In this document: piece by piece, positions 49,282-60,271 of the stretch
Position numbering within the stretch: position 1 is the first letter of the stretch
Layout: each line of letters opens with the position of its first letter
Assembly: GCF_037975245.1 (NCBI RefSeq)
Contig: NC_092578.1
Coordinates: 11,824,321-11,888,320 of the forward strand
Origin: Apostichopus japonicus
Taxonomy: Eukaryota; Echinodermata; Holothuroidea; Aspidochirotida; Stichopodidae
Reading direction: 5' to 3'
DNA: 64,000 nucleotides
Made by a program: the position numbers and the translations under genes
The notes under the pieces: generated by a model
Databases searched by the model: none
The model's input: only the letters and a program-made list of their open reading frames with translations
What the model was told of the DNA's origin: nothing

Positions 49282-49480
49282 GGAATAGTGTCCGGGCGTC
49301 TCACGGACACTATTCCACGGGAATTGTGTCCGTAGGACAACTTTCTCGGGGGGAATTGTGTCCGGCGGACAGTATTATCTGTCCGGACGGACACTATTAA
49401 CTAGGAAAAAACGTCCGTGTGTGGTGATTTTCTGTCCGCGCGAACAGGATGAGAGAATAGCACGGACAAATGTGTCCTAC
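49282..49480. repeat. Cluster of GTGTCCG/CGGACAC inverted repeats
   Basis: A perfect hairpin has arms GGAATAGTGTCCG (49,282-49,294) and CGGACACTATTCC (49,304-49,316) with a 9-base loop. It is followed by further GTGTCCG, CGGACAG and CTGTCCGGACGG motifs, including GGACAG..CTGTCC. It may be a small foldback element or a transposon end. Confidence 0.8.
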
Positions 49481-49717
49481 AAGCTCTTCTGCATGGAAAC
49501 GTAGTGCAAAAACATCAGGACAGCAAGGCTTCTTTGGAATATGCCTTTTCATCTTAATTGCATTTCTTAATGGCAGGATTTATAGAAGAACTTTAGACCA
49601 ATTTCACTACATGATGAACGGCTGAAATATATGGTCATAAATGATTTCTTGCATGATACTATTTGGACAGACACAAATGAATGGAAATATCAATTTAATT
49701 TAAAATTTATTGCAAAT

Positions 49718-49984
49718 TTAATTCTCCTTCATGTTCTCTGCTGCATAAGATAAATACATTTCTATAAATGACAAAAGTGCTGCAAGACTCGTGCAACATC
49801 CTACGTCTATTGTGACATAGAACAACTGTACCTGTTTCTTTATTTTTAGTACAAGCTGTTTCAAATACTTTGTTTTATAAAAATCATCCAATTTCCCTTC
49901 TACTTTTAATACTAATGCTGGACAACCATTGACAATAACAGATAGCCTCACATCTAGTAACTTTTGAAATCTTGGGGATCTCAA
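49718..49984 (-). other. Open reading frame of unknown significance
   Basis: An 88-codon minus-strand frame without an ATG-supported start; ordinary amino-acid composition (LLDVRLSVIVNGCPALVLKV, KKQVQLFYVTIDVG). Possibly a terminal exon, since TTTTGTCTTGAG precedes it. I do not recognise it. Confidence 0.25.
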
Positions 49985-51107
49985 GACAAAATGACATTCA
50001 CATGGAAAAAAAGGTTACATAAATCAAAGTAAACCATGCTTTGGCATCCACAGTTGTAGCCTAGCAGTATTTGTTGGTCAGGCAATCAATTAAAGGTAGA
50101 CTACTGTTAATCCAATTATCGACAGGCTGTGAATGTGAACTATGGTGAAAATACTTGGGAATTCCTTTTCATGTGATATATTTTAAGATTGGGCAATGCC
50201 TAGCTGGTTGGAAATGGTACTTGGGAAGCAATATCAAATCATATTGTATAGGAGCAGAGGGTTTGTGTAGGGTGTTTTCGTGTGTTCATGACATGTCAAC
50301 GATCGAATCATGATATATTGCCTGCACAGTCAGGCAGTGCATTATTCATTAGAAGGTATTTCCAAACGAATATCTCACCATGCACAACTGGTATTGATAA
50401 ACACCAAAAACGTTTGTTGCTACGATGTATTGTTAATGGGCATAAAGGCCTCTAAGCTATATCATTTATTTTCAACAAAAATAAGCTGAAAGTTATGTTG
50501 CATTGGCTTCAAATATGCCAGATACTAAAATATGGTCACCTATGGTCAAAATTATTAAACTGTTTTTGTACCACCTGTAGGAAATTTACCTCACTGGGAC
50601 ATTCTGTCCTTTTGCATGTTCTTTTAAAATGTCTGAGAAAAATGTGGAGATTATAAAGACCTCAAGGAAAGTACTTCTTGATGTCACAATACAACTTTGG
50701 GGCCTACACAGACTACCTTCAAATGACATGCTGCTGGTCACACTAAGTATCAGGCTTAACATAAATACTGGGAAAGGAGGCTGTGTGAGAACCAGTTCTA
50801 CTACACTCAGATTGTTTAGTGTTAGTCAAAGTATCTCAATGACTTTTGTTCAAATGTTGGAAAAGAAAAAAAATGAATTAGGGCTAATTGGGAAATGCAA
50901 GCTGAAGCCAGTGAAATCATATTTGTACACAATTCAGACAACTTGGTGCAGTTAACATTTCTCTTGCTTTTGTCTACATATTTGGCCCACCTTTTCCTTT
51001 GACATTAAATAAATATTCTTTGCACTAAAAGTTTGGTCTTGACACAGTCAACAGTATAATCACCTGAATCCTTTACTGGGGAGCATCCAAGGCCAGTCAA
51101 CACTGAA
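49985..51107. other. Unassigned sequence
   Basis: A 108-codon plus frame at 50,629-50,955 has no recognisable domain and no coding context. Otherwise nothing seen. Confidence 0.45.
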
Positions 51108-51196
51108 AATAAAAATACACATATATACACATACATACACCCACATATGTACACATATACACACATACATACACACATACATATACATATATACAA
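51108..51196. repeat. (ACAT/ACAC)n microsatellite
   Basis: An interrupted run of ACATACATACAC and ACATATATACAC units adjoins the 3' side of the minus-strand LINE fragment. Confidence 0.9.
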
Positions 51197-51199
51197 AAC

Positions 51200-51830
51200 G
51201 TACAAGTGCAGCTGTCTACAATACCATCCAGATTACCATTTTGTAAATAAATAGCAGCACGATAAATAAAACTATTTCTATACACATTAATTCTGAATTT
51301 TGGTGTTATTGCTTTGTTTCTCAGATTATACCTAGTAGTTTCTCGAAGTAGAGAGTTAAGTTCGGTATGCAAAGAATGTCTTTACACTTCTAATGAACTC
51401 ATTTTTAGCAGCATTGTTTACAGTACTCATAAGAAAGTTAAAATCTATATTAAAAATTCTAGAACAATACTTAAACAAACAAAAAATCTCTTATTATCTT
51501 TAATTAGTAAAAAGTGATACCAAGCAGAACTAGCATATATTAGGTGTGGTAAGATATTGGCAGTAAAAACTCTTTTCCTTCAACATAAAAATATGGAACT
51601 ATATACGATAAAGTTGAGACTATGAAGTGCACCCGTTTAAGTATTTTGCTTATATGACCAATGAAACTTAGTTTGTCATCAATACAAACACCTACATATA
51701 CTGTATGATGAGTGCGTTCTACTTCTGCATCTTTAATTGAGATTTTAGTTAACTTACATGATACAAGACCTTTTCTACGAAAACGCTTATTCAGTTGCAA
51801 CAACTACATAATGCATCACAGATAAAGAAA
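51200..51830 (-). mobile_element. LINE fragment (CR1-like), minus strand
   Basis: The minus-strand frame at 51,540-51,803 reads YVGVCIDDKLSFIGHISKIL and RVHFIVSTLSYIVPYFYV. It continues in another frame at 51,097-51,372 with RNSFIYRAAIYLQNGNLDG. These match, residue by residue in places, the plus-strand fragment at 36,060-36,703 (VSTLAYIL, NSFIYKAAIYIQNG). Stops and frame changes show decay. Confidence 0.82.
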
Positions 51831-52305
51831 CTATATCCCAGTTGTTACTTGCCTTGATATACTTGAATGGCATATGAGGACAGCTGTCAAGTAGCATGTA
51901 TGCATAAACCAGACTGTGGTTTCTATGATCCAACATGAGTATCATTTCATATGAATGGGACATACTGACACACTTGATCTTAGTAATACAGCAAGAAGTG
52001 ACAAACAGTATCTTCACAATGACAGATGCTGACACAAATGACCACTGATAGCCTGCTTGTACTCACTTAATGTGATACATGAACATACTACAGTAAATAT
52101 GAGATTTCTTCCAGCTTCCTCATCTTGAGATATCAAGTTTTAAAGGTTTACAAAAGTTGACCACTGTTAATCTCCACAATAACAAAGGCCTCTTTTAGCC
52201 ATGTGGTATACTTACAGACTAAATATGATATCTGTTCAGCTTCCTTTCTTGAACTTATAATTTTTACATGGTTTTCACAACTTGAAGCCTGTTTACCCTT
52301 TGACA
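51831..52305. other. Unassigned sequence
   Basis: No coding or repeat signal beyond scattered TTGAGATAT and TTTACA motifs that recall the repeat at 53,740-55,520. Confidence 0.45.
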
Positions 52306-52558
52306 TCGGCGGAGTGTATAGCCTAGTGGTTAACGCCGGCGTCTCCCAGTCATGAGATCCCCGGTTCGATTCCCCGCCGACAGCAAGGTGTGTCGTCTGG
52401 CAAGGGTGTTGTTCAATAACAACTTCCCGACATGGACGTTAAATGGATGTGTGCCGAGAGATTGGCTTCGGTCAGCTTGCGAGTCTATAAGCCTCCATGG
52501 CTTCTTTCGCGAGTTCCTGCTTGCGGGAAGATCACATATACATACATACATACATACA
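52306..52558 (+). mobile_element. tRNA-derived SINE
   Basis: The head at 52,306-52,380 has a tRNA-like A box TAGCCTAGTGG (52,319-52,329) and a perfect B box GGTTCGATTCC (52,363-52,373). The ends TCGGCGG and CCGCCGA can pair like an acceptor stem, but the T stem does not pair properly, so it is not a functional tRNA. A unique body follows, with GCGAGTTCCTGCTTGCGGGA, and a CATA-repeat tail. A second, head-less copy lies at 25,541-25,650. Confidence 0.85.
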
Positions 52559-52784
52559 TCCACCCCGAAAATGTAGGATATAATCAATATGGTTCAGATA
52601 CATACCAAATCTTACATTTTGAGATAGCGTGTTTGAAGCCAGGTGTCATACCGCACACATAAGTATTATTGCATAGGTTTATTAAATCAGCAAACAAATT
52701 AAGCATTGATATTGAGATGACGCAATATGACAAATCATTTTTTTCTAACCCATACCGTCACGACTCTAAGTTTATGCTTAGAAC

Positions 52785-53414
52785 CAGGGGCGTAGCGAAG
52801 GGGTTTTTGTTGGGGGGTGTGGAGAATTTGATTTGCCGACGGATCTGGAAGTGGTGACTGAAATGGGGGAGGGGTCTAAGGGGAGGGGGTTTCCCCCTCC
52901 CCTTTGGCAATTTTTTAGTTTTGAAACGTCCTTAGATGCAATCTGGTGCATATTTTAAGTCAAACTTGATTTGCCGACGGATCTGGAAGTGGTGACTGAA
53001 ATGGGGGAGGGGTCTAAGGGGAGGGGGTTTCCCCCTCCCCTTTGTAAAATTTTTAGTTTGAAACGTCCTTAGATGCAATCTGGTGCATATTTTAAGTCAA
53101 ATTTGATTTGCCGACGGATCTGGAAGTGGTGACTGAAATGGGGGAGGGGTCTAAGGGTAGGGGGTCTACCCCTCCCCTTTGGAAATTTTTTAGTTTTGAA
53201 ACGTCCTTAGATGCAATCTGGTGCATATTTTAAGTCAAATTTGGCACGGAAGAAGCTCCCGTTCTCCTTTTCTCTATTCAGCTTTCCTTCTTTCTTCCCC
53301 TTCCGCTCTCTTCACCTTTTCTCTTTTTGCCGACAGACCCAAAATTTGCCGACAGCGACCAAATTATTGGGGGGTGTGACACCCCCCCACACCCCCCCGC
53401 TCGCTACGCCCCTG
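52785..53414. mobile_element. Non-autonomous hAT transposon (630 bp)
   Basis: Ends CAGGGGCGTAGCGA and TCGCTACGCCCCTG form terminal inverted repeats, flanked by perfect 8-bp duplications CTTAGAAC (52,777-52,784 and 53,415-53,422). The interior consists of three tandem units of about 137 bp (from 52,828, 52,967 and 53,103), each with TTGCCGACGGATCTGG, a GGGGAGGGG..CCCCTCCCC inverted block and GCAATCTGGTGCATATT. Confidence 0.93.
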
Positions 53415-53422
53415 CTTAGAAC

Positions 53423-53739
53423 TAACAATGAATGTATATGCTATATCAAGTGAGCTGGCTTCCCTCATCTTGGAAAGATAATTGTTCTGCTTGTTTTAGC
53501 CAGTTTTCTGTTAATTAGTACATATTCATGTGACCAAAGCAAAGCATAGCAGAACAGAACAGAACAGAATTTAACCCGAAAGTCAAAAGACTTAGTGATT
53601 CCTTGCCCATATGATAATAAACTTTAGGTAGAAGATTTTCTGAAATGCTGAGCAGAAATGGCAAGTCTTGCAGAATTGAGTAATGCATACCTATGCAAAG
53701 AGGGTCGAAGGTCAAACAAACTTCACTTCTGTATAATTC
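53423..53739. other. Unassigned sequence
   Basis: Nothing recognised except a short CAGAA repeat near 53,550. Confidence 0.45.
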
Positions 53740-55520
53740 TACTTATTCTGACTATAACCAACAATTGACCTTGAATGACCTTTGACCTCCATGAAAAACA
53801 ATAGGGATTATCTTCTCATCAAAGGCTACCAACATACCAAGTTAAAGTTCATGAAACTTTTCTTCTTGAGATATTGTATTCACAAGGTTTACAGCCTTTG
53901 ACCTCTGGTGACCTCAAATAACCATTAGCCTCCATGAAAAACACTAGGGATCATCAGTACACCAAAGGCTACCAATATACAAAGTTTAAGCAACTTTTAC
54001 TTCTTGAGATATCGTGCTTACACGGTTTGACCTGTGGTGACCTTTGACCTTCATGGAAAACATGAAAAACCATGTCAGACCCCATCAGTTGGAGTTTCAC
54101 AAGTTATTGCCCCCAAGAGCCATAATTGACCTTTTGTGACCTTGGATTACATAACGGTTATTTAGTAAAACGTGCACCTACTTCATTCACAATATGTCCC
54201 AATATCAGCCATGTCAGACTTCGTCACTGGAAGTTGTTGCAAAAATTAACGTAAGTGGACATTTTTTTGCCCATAAGCAACCTTGAATGACCTTAGATGG
54301 CGATTTTATGAAAAATGTTCCCCTTAATGAAGTGCACTCCATCCTTAAATTGTTATGCACTCCAATATGTACATACACAATGTTATTGCTAAAAAGGTAT
54401 CAAATCCAACCATTGGCACCTCATAACTTAAGAACCAGGTGTCCGATCGAAGTGGGAGTTAGTTTCGTCTATAGAGCACACAGAGCTCTATCATATATTA
54501 AAATATTTACAAACATTTTTCTCTTTGCCTTGTATCTCCTAAAATGAGCATATTTATAAAAAAAAACATGTCGGAGCCTGTCAATGGGAGTTTGTTTTCA
54601 GCCTTTGACCTCTGGTGACCCCAAATGACCTTTGATCTCCATGAAAAATAACAGGGATAATCTAATCACTAAGAGTTACCAACATACTATGTTTAAAGCT
54701 CAAGTCAACTTTACTATTTGAGATATCATGTTTACATGGTTTTCAGCTTTTGACCTCTGGTGACCTCAAATGACCTTTGGCTCCCATGAAAAACCATAGG
54801 GATTACCTGCTCACCAAGGGCTATCAACACACAAAGTTTAAAGTTCAAGCATCTTTTACTTCTTGAGATATCGTGTTTACAAGTTTTTTAACTTTTGACC
54901 TCTGGTGACCCCAAATGACCTTTGACCTCCATGAAAAAACAATAAATATTTTTTGCTCACCAAGGGCTATCTACACACCAAGTTTACAGTTCATGCATCT
55001 TTTACTGGCTGAGATATCATGTTTACATGGCTTTCCGCCTTTGACCTCTGGTGACCCTAAATGACCTTTGACCTCCATGAAAAAGAGTTGGGATCATCTG
55101 CTGTCCTAGGTCAATCCACAGTCTAATTTTCAAGTTGAAGCATCTTGTACTTCTTGAGATACCGTGTTTACAATTTTTTCCGCCTATGACCGCTGGTGAC
55201 CTCTCAAATGACCCTTGACCTCCATGAAAAAAGATAGAGACCATCTACTCACTAAGGGCTACCCACATACTAAGTTTGAAATTCCAAAAACTTTTACTCC
55301 CTGAGATATTGTGCTTACAAGGTTTTCAGACTTTGACCTCTGTTGACCTCAAATGACCTTTGACCTCCATGAAAAACAATAGGGATCATCTACTTACCAA
55401 GGGCTAATCACATACCGTGTTTACAAGCAAAGCGTCACATACACACACACACATACACGCATACACACACACGCCATCACCATCGCATAGATTCCTTTCG
55501 GCCTTCGGCAAGGAATCAAA
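53740..55520. repeat. ~145-bp tandem repeat array carrying DR1/DR4 nuclear-receptor-like motifs
   Basis: About ten diverged units, each with TTCTTGAGATATCGTGTTTAC, then TTTGACCTCTGGTGACC, CAAATGACCTTTGACCTCC and ATGAAAAAC, a spacing of 138-148 bp. The array ends in a CA-rich tract and CATCGCATAGATTCC. TGACCTTTGACCTCC is the reverse complement of AGGTCA-A-AGGTCA, a perfect direct repeat of the nuclear-receptor half-site with one-base spacing (DR1). Exact copies lie at 53,776, 54,916, 55,062 and 55,354. Near-exact copies lie at 54,038, 54,626, 54,771 and 55,209. TGACCTCAAATGACCT in some units adds a four-base spacing (DR4). Confidence 0.9.
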
Positions 55521-56501
55521 AAATTAGATGATGAATGTAAAAATTCCATTTACCTGAAGAAAGACGAACTAACTGCCATTTACTCTCCTGGATGTGACAC
55601 ATGAGTTTATAGATTACAACTACCAATAGAACAACTTAATTTCTACGTGTGATAAAATATATGCTTGTTATGTGAGACTTTTGTTAGAATTTTGTCACCT
55701 TAGAGTCCTTTGAACTTCACAATCAACAAAAACAATCCCAGGATTTACTTATACCATCATTCTGACTGGAATTCTCTGGGAACATTGCTCTTGATTCAAC
55801 CTTACAATGACATTACTTATGCATTATAAGATAATAGAAATACTAATTCTATTAAGTATACTAATTGTGTGCACATTTTTCTCCTTGCCAGGGGGAGAAA
55901 AACAGACCCTTTGATATATATGGAGGGGGAGGAAATGTGTGTGTGAGAAGGGGGGGGGGGGTTATGAATTGAATTGAAACCAATCTAGTGTGGTTTGAAC
56001 AGAGGGAATGTGTGAATTAAAGGTTGCTTAATATAAGGACACTTATTGCCGGTTCCAAAAAGTGCTATCTGACGGCATTTATGCTTTGTTTTTCTTGTTG
56101 CTTACTGTTTTTAATCTATCTTGCACATATAAACATACTTAAACTTTAAGCGGGTTTTTTTTTCCTGGAATTGTCTATCAGTGGGGGTGGGGGGAAAACA
56201 ATAACGATATGCATGAAAGAAAGAAACCTTTTTATCATAAATTATCAAGTTCTTGTCTTAACCACTGGTTGTTATACTCAAACACCTGATCATCTCCAAC
56301 CTCATCATATTCAGCTTAGATAGCCTCCCTTCCTATCCTGGTGAAATGCTCTGACCCTTGGCACCAACCTATACCTATACATAAAAGTTTAAAATTATTG
56401 ACTCAATAGAGAAGTTAATAAGTAACCACATTCAAGCTAAAAAAAATGCATGTTTACACCACATATCATATTGAAAAGAAGATAATTGTGCATCAGGATC
56501 A
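55521..56501. other. Unassigned sequence
   Basis: AT-rich with a G run near 55,950-55,960; no coding sequence recognised. It may include the 3' UTR of the exon at 56,502-56,628. Confidence 0.45.
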
Positions 56502-56628
56502 TTACTTTGGTAAGCTTTTGCGCAGTTGACTACAGGCTGCTTCAGCTTCTGTTTCGGTGCAACCTGTGACAAGGTGGTAGAGATGGTCCACAGCATGAGA
56601 GACAAGAACGTCATTGAGGTAATTCAGC
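56502..56628 (-). CDS. Candidate terminal coding exon, unknown protein
   Basis: Acceptor GTCCTTTTCTGCAG is followed by an open frame, LNYLNDVLVSHAVDHLYHLV then TGCTETEAEAACSQLRKS, ending in TAA at 56,502-56,504. The sequence has ordinary coding composition. It needs two bases from the preceding exon, whereas the integrase exon at 58,673-58,877 leaves one, so a direct join to that gene fails. I do not recognise the product. Confidence 0.4.
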
Positions 56629-57047
56629 CTGCAGAAAAGGACGCATGAATAGTAAGCATTGCTTCAAAGTTACAGAAATTAAATAGAAAGTAAATATTAC
56701 TGTGAAAACATGATTTCAGCAATCATTACGAATGGGTACTTCAAATTAATGTATGTTGCAGCATTCGGTAATAACAAGGTGAAGCATTCAGACTAGCAAT
56801 ATTGTTTATTGCCACAAATGCAGATCTGATCCTCCATGAGCATGCGAGCATTCAGACTAGCAAATTGATCCCCCAATTGTGGGTCTGATCCACCGTGAGC
56901 ATGTATGGAGTATATTCAGACTAGCATGTACGTTGATCGCCCTTGTGGGTCTGATCCTCCTTAACCATGCAATAATTTATACTATCGGACGTTGATCACC
57001 CAAATTGTAGGGTCTGATCATCCTTGTTTGCAACAAGTAGCGAAACT

Positions 57048-57359
57048 TTAAAAGCGTTTGGCCGAGCGATGATGATAGGTAACAGGTAGAGCACCTTTAT
57101 CATTAATATTAATCAATATTTGTTTCTGCTTGAATTTTGAGAGTTGCTTAAGCACTACAAAATTTTGCTTGTAACTGCCAATGTGTACCACTGAGGTTGG
57201 TATCAGTAACTGCATGATTATGGAGTGCATATAATCCCACTTTAATGAAATATTTAACACTTCCTGTACTTCAAACTGTTTGAGTTTCTTCAATTGGTCG
57301 TACAACTGCTTCGTGGAACTTGAAGAAAAACTGTTGCAAACAGATCTCAGGTTTATCAT
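57048..57359 (-). CDS. Hypothetical reading frame, unknown protein
   Basis: A 103-codon frame with balanced composition: KQLYDQLKKLKQFEVQEVLN, YMHSIIMQLLIPTSVVHIG, and a basic end HHRSAKRF. A pyrimidine tract and TTCTTCAAG within it could be an acceptor, making the true coding part shorter. No domain recognised; it may be an exon of the same unknown gene as 56,502-56,628. Confidence 0.3.
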   Translation of the reverse strand: MINLRSVCNSFSSSSTKQLYDQLKKLKQFEVQEVLNISLKWDYMHSIIMQLLIPTSVVHIGSYKQNFVVLKQLSKFKQKQILININDKGALPVTYHHRSAKRF

Positions 57360-57649
57360 ATTCTTTGTTACATTTTATACTGTTTTGTGAGACAAATTGC
57401 AGTCTCACCCGACACAGCGACATTATCCCGCCTACGTGTCGTTGAACAATGTATGTTTTTCTGGAGGTAGCTGAGTACTTGTTAAAATAATAAATATGGT
57501 AACTAAATATGAGCTTAAAAAATATACTGTCCTATTTTTCCTCTTCTAAGTGATGTAACCATTTTGTTTTCTTCTAATTTGCCAAGTTTTTGGGGAAGTG
57601 TAAATTTCTAAAATGTGAGATTATAAAATAAAGAATGTTTATATGCAAC

Positions 57650-57756
57650 TTGCAAGGCCTCAGATGTGCCGTTTCCGGCAATCTGAGAGGCTTTTTTTGC
57701 CAAAAGTTTTCTTGTAAGCTACGAACCAACCGATGGTGGTGCTCCGCTTAGATAGT
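57650..57756. mobile_element. Short fragment of the dispersed TTAGATAGT-core family
   Basis: Contains GATGTGCCGTTTCCGGCAATCTG and the core ending GCTCCGCTTAGATAGT at 57,756, as in the copies at 11.6, 21.3, 47.0 and 48.3 kb. Confidence 0.75.
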
Positions 57757-57959
57757 GTCACAGGAACTTTCGGGCACAAAACTTTCTGCCCCCAAACTAA
57801 AATGGTCCCGTACACCTATGACCTTGGCCCACAACATTAGGCTTCTGTACTCAATGTGGTACAATTACATACCATATATGCGATCGTTCCAAGCTTCTGA
57901 GATATTATGTTTAGGAAGGTGCGTTAGTGTAGGGACAGGTTAGAGGGGAGTGAAGTAAC

Positions 57960-58290
57960 TGTTTGGCATTTTTTGACTTCAAATGACCTTTATGACCTCC
58001 GACAAAATCATGCAGTTTCTTTTACTCAATGTTATGCACTATCTTACCAAGTACGAGATCTGCCCAAGCTTCCAATATTGAGATACCATGTTTACAAGGT
58101 TTCACAATTTGACCCGAATGACCTTTGACCTCAAACAATACAAAACGCTTCTTGTACTCATGCAACAATGTACTCTTTAGCACAAACTATGGGATCAATC
58201 TAAGCTTCGATTCTTGAGATATCGTGTTTACAATGTGGGCGGTACAAAGACACGCACACACATGCCAGCATGAATGAATAGGTTACGATT
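57960..58290. repeat. TGACC-motif dispersed repeat, third locus
   Basis: Two units related to the 53,740-55,520 array, with one exact TGACCTTTGACCTC (58,119-58,132), TTGAGATATCGTGTTTACAA, and the CA-rich end near 58,245. Confidence 0.85.
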
Positions 58291-58672
58291 ATTATCAAAG
58301 CCAGGAAAGCTGCTCTTCAGAAGTTGAACATTAAATTGCAGAGTTTCAAACTGACATCACATAAAATTATCTTCTCGAAACTAAAACAAATGAAATTTAA
58401 TTTCTGAAAACAATTGTCAGGAAACTGAAGTTTTCTTCTAATTAACTTATTCCTGTCTTTATTATTGTTGGCAATAATGGTTAATTTGTTAGGCCATTAA
58501 GTCGAAACTGATTTATTGTGTGAAGACAGCTACAGTCGTTTACCCTCACATAAGCCAGCAAATACTCAGAACTGATTAAGTTGCTGATTATTTTTAAGGA
58601 AATTCTGGAGGAATCATGCCAATCCTCCTCCCCCACCCCCCCCCCCAAAAAAATACTGCAAAGAAATCTTAC

Positions 58673-58877
58673 TTGTGCAAAATTCTTTAAGTAAAATTGA
58701 ATTGAATTTCTTCTTCTGAGGAAGGCCTGTGGTACTGTTAATAAGTGTGTACAGTCCTTTCTCATTCACAGCCTTCACTTCATACGGCCCAATTAGCCAA
58801 GAGCTTTCAAGCTTCCCTCCTATTCGGGCATCCTTTCTAGTATTCCGTAAGAGAACACTGGAACCAACTTCGAAGCT
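58673..58877 (-). pseudogene. Integrase-like gene, C-terminal domain exon
   Basis: Acceptor TTTATTTTATTCAG, donor CACAA/GTAAGA. The frame is open throughout: SFEVGSSVLLRNTRKDARIG, WLIGPYEVKAV, KGLYTLINSTTG, the SH3-like integrase C-terminal domain. Confidence 0.8.
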
Positions 58878-58986
58878 CTGAATAAAATAAAATCCAGCAG
58901 ATATACGTAAACATCATAATACAATGCATATGTTGCCATTCATTTAACGTACAACTTCAATGTACAACATAGCATTATATAATTAC

Positions 58987-59190
58987 CTTTTTGGTGCCTA
59001 TTATCCAAATTTTTTTTGGGCCGTTCTTGGGCTTTGCCAATATTTTCTTTCACAACACCTTTGATTATGTCCGGCGACTGTGACATGAGTTGAAAAACCC
59101 TCTCCCGCTGTGCATCGCTGCAGTCTGTAGTAGGAGCTTCTGGTTGGACAATGGAGTCTTCCATGTCGACTGGTCACAACACTTTGTTGA
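58987..59190 (-). pseudogene. Integrase-like gene, exon between core and C-terminal domain
   Basis: Acceptor TTTATTCTTCAG, donor AAAAG/GTAATT. PVDMEDSIVQPEAP and KENIGKAQERPKKNLDNRHQ match the linker of this integrase class. A TGA precedes PVDM and the outgoing phase does not fit the next exon. Confidence 0.7.
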
Positions 59191-59712
59191 CTGAAGAATA
59201 AATAAATTTTTATATATTTTATTTTCACTATTAAGACCATTGAACCAGAAATTTGAGTCACATCACATACTCAAACCAGCATAAATATAAAACCCTGTAT
59301 TCTGTGCTGTTATAGGTCCAACTTGCATACCAGCCAGTTATGATAAATATATAGTATATGAAAAACAAAACCAATGTCAGTGGCATTAATTGCATGTATC
59401 TTTTAAATTAATGGGCATGCATTTACAGTTTAATGAATGTTCATATTTTGTACTTGCTGCAGAGTGTACCATATACAGGGTTAATATTTATTTGTTTAGA
59501 TATTGTAACTTAAATTGGGTTATTGATGGTCCTCTATTTAGCGGTTTTTCCCAGGACCTGGGATGTGTCAAATTAGATTTTATCGTACAGAGGACTGGTG
59601 TAGCTATGCAAGATTTGTCCAAACTCTCTTATCCCTGATTGCTTTTTCTCTGTATATGGCCTTAGCAAATGTAAATCTCTATTCAGCAATGGTAGTTTAA
59701 ATTATTACAAAC

Positions 59713-59958
59713 CTTCCAAAAATCACAGCAAAAGGTGAAAGACCTATTGAACCATGTTTGGCTGTATGGTACCCCATGAGAATTGACGACAGCATTTCAT
59801 CTCAGTCATGTTTGAATCTTTCATCGAGCCAATTGGTCTGTGGGTGGTAGCTAGAGGATTCTCTGTGGTCTACCCATATCATGTCAAACAGGGACTTGTT
59901 CAGAGCATTAACAAATTCTCCTCTCTGGTCTGAGATGACAATTTTCATGCACCCAAAG
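59713..59958 (-). pseudogene. Integrase-like gene, core exon 2
   Basis: Acceptor CATTTATTTAG, donor GGAAG/GTTTGT. FGCMKIVISDQRGEFVN carries the second catalytic Asp and YHPQTNWLDERF the Glu. A TGA follows ERFKHD, and SPFAVIFG ends the exon. Confidence 0.78.
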
Positions 59959-60271
59959 CTAAATAAATGGAAACATTTAAATAACTATTGTTAAAGTATT
60001 GATTACGAGTAATGTAATGAACTACTGCCATCTGAAGAATGGCTGCATGGTTTAATCAGGAAATCATTTCAGCACTGATTTAAAAAAAAAGTAAGTTAAA
60101 AGCACTGACCATATCCCACTAACATTTTATTGACATTAACTTAAAAAACAACTTCTATAAATTCCTGTAACCAAATTTGGCCGCTTTCTGGGTCACAGTT
60201 AAAACAGTGCAAATGCAGGTCTGCGTAACTAAATCCATGTAAAGTAGAAACAAAAGTAGATGAATATTTAC

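Noticed and set aside
52306..52380. Functional tRNA gene
   Set aside because: A and B boxes are present but the T stem does not pair and the sequence continues into a SINE body and tail.
52330..52587. 85-codon minus-strand and 74-codon plus-strand frames
   Set aside because: Both lie in the SINE and its microsatellite tail.
56502..58877. Direct splice of the 58,673-58,877 integrase exon to the 56,502-56,628 exon
   Set aside because: The donor leaves one base but the acceptor frame needs two; a direct join gives an immediate TGA.
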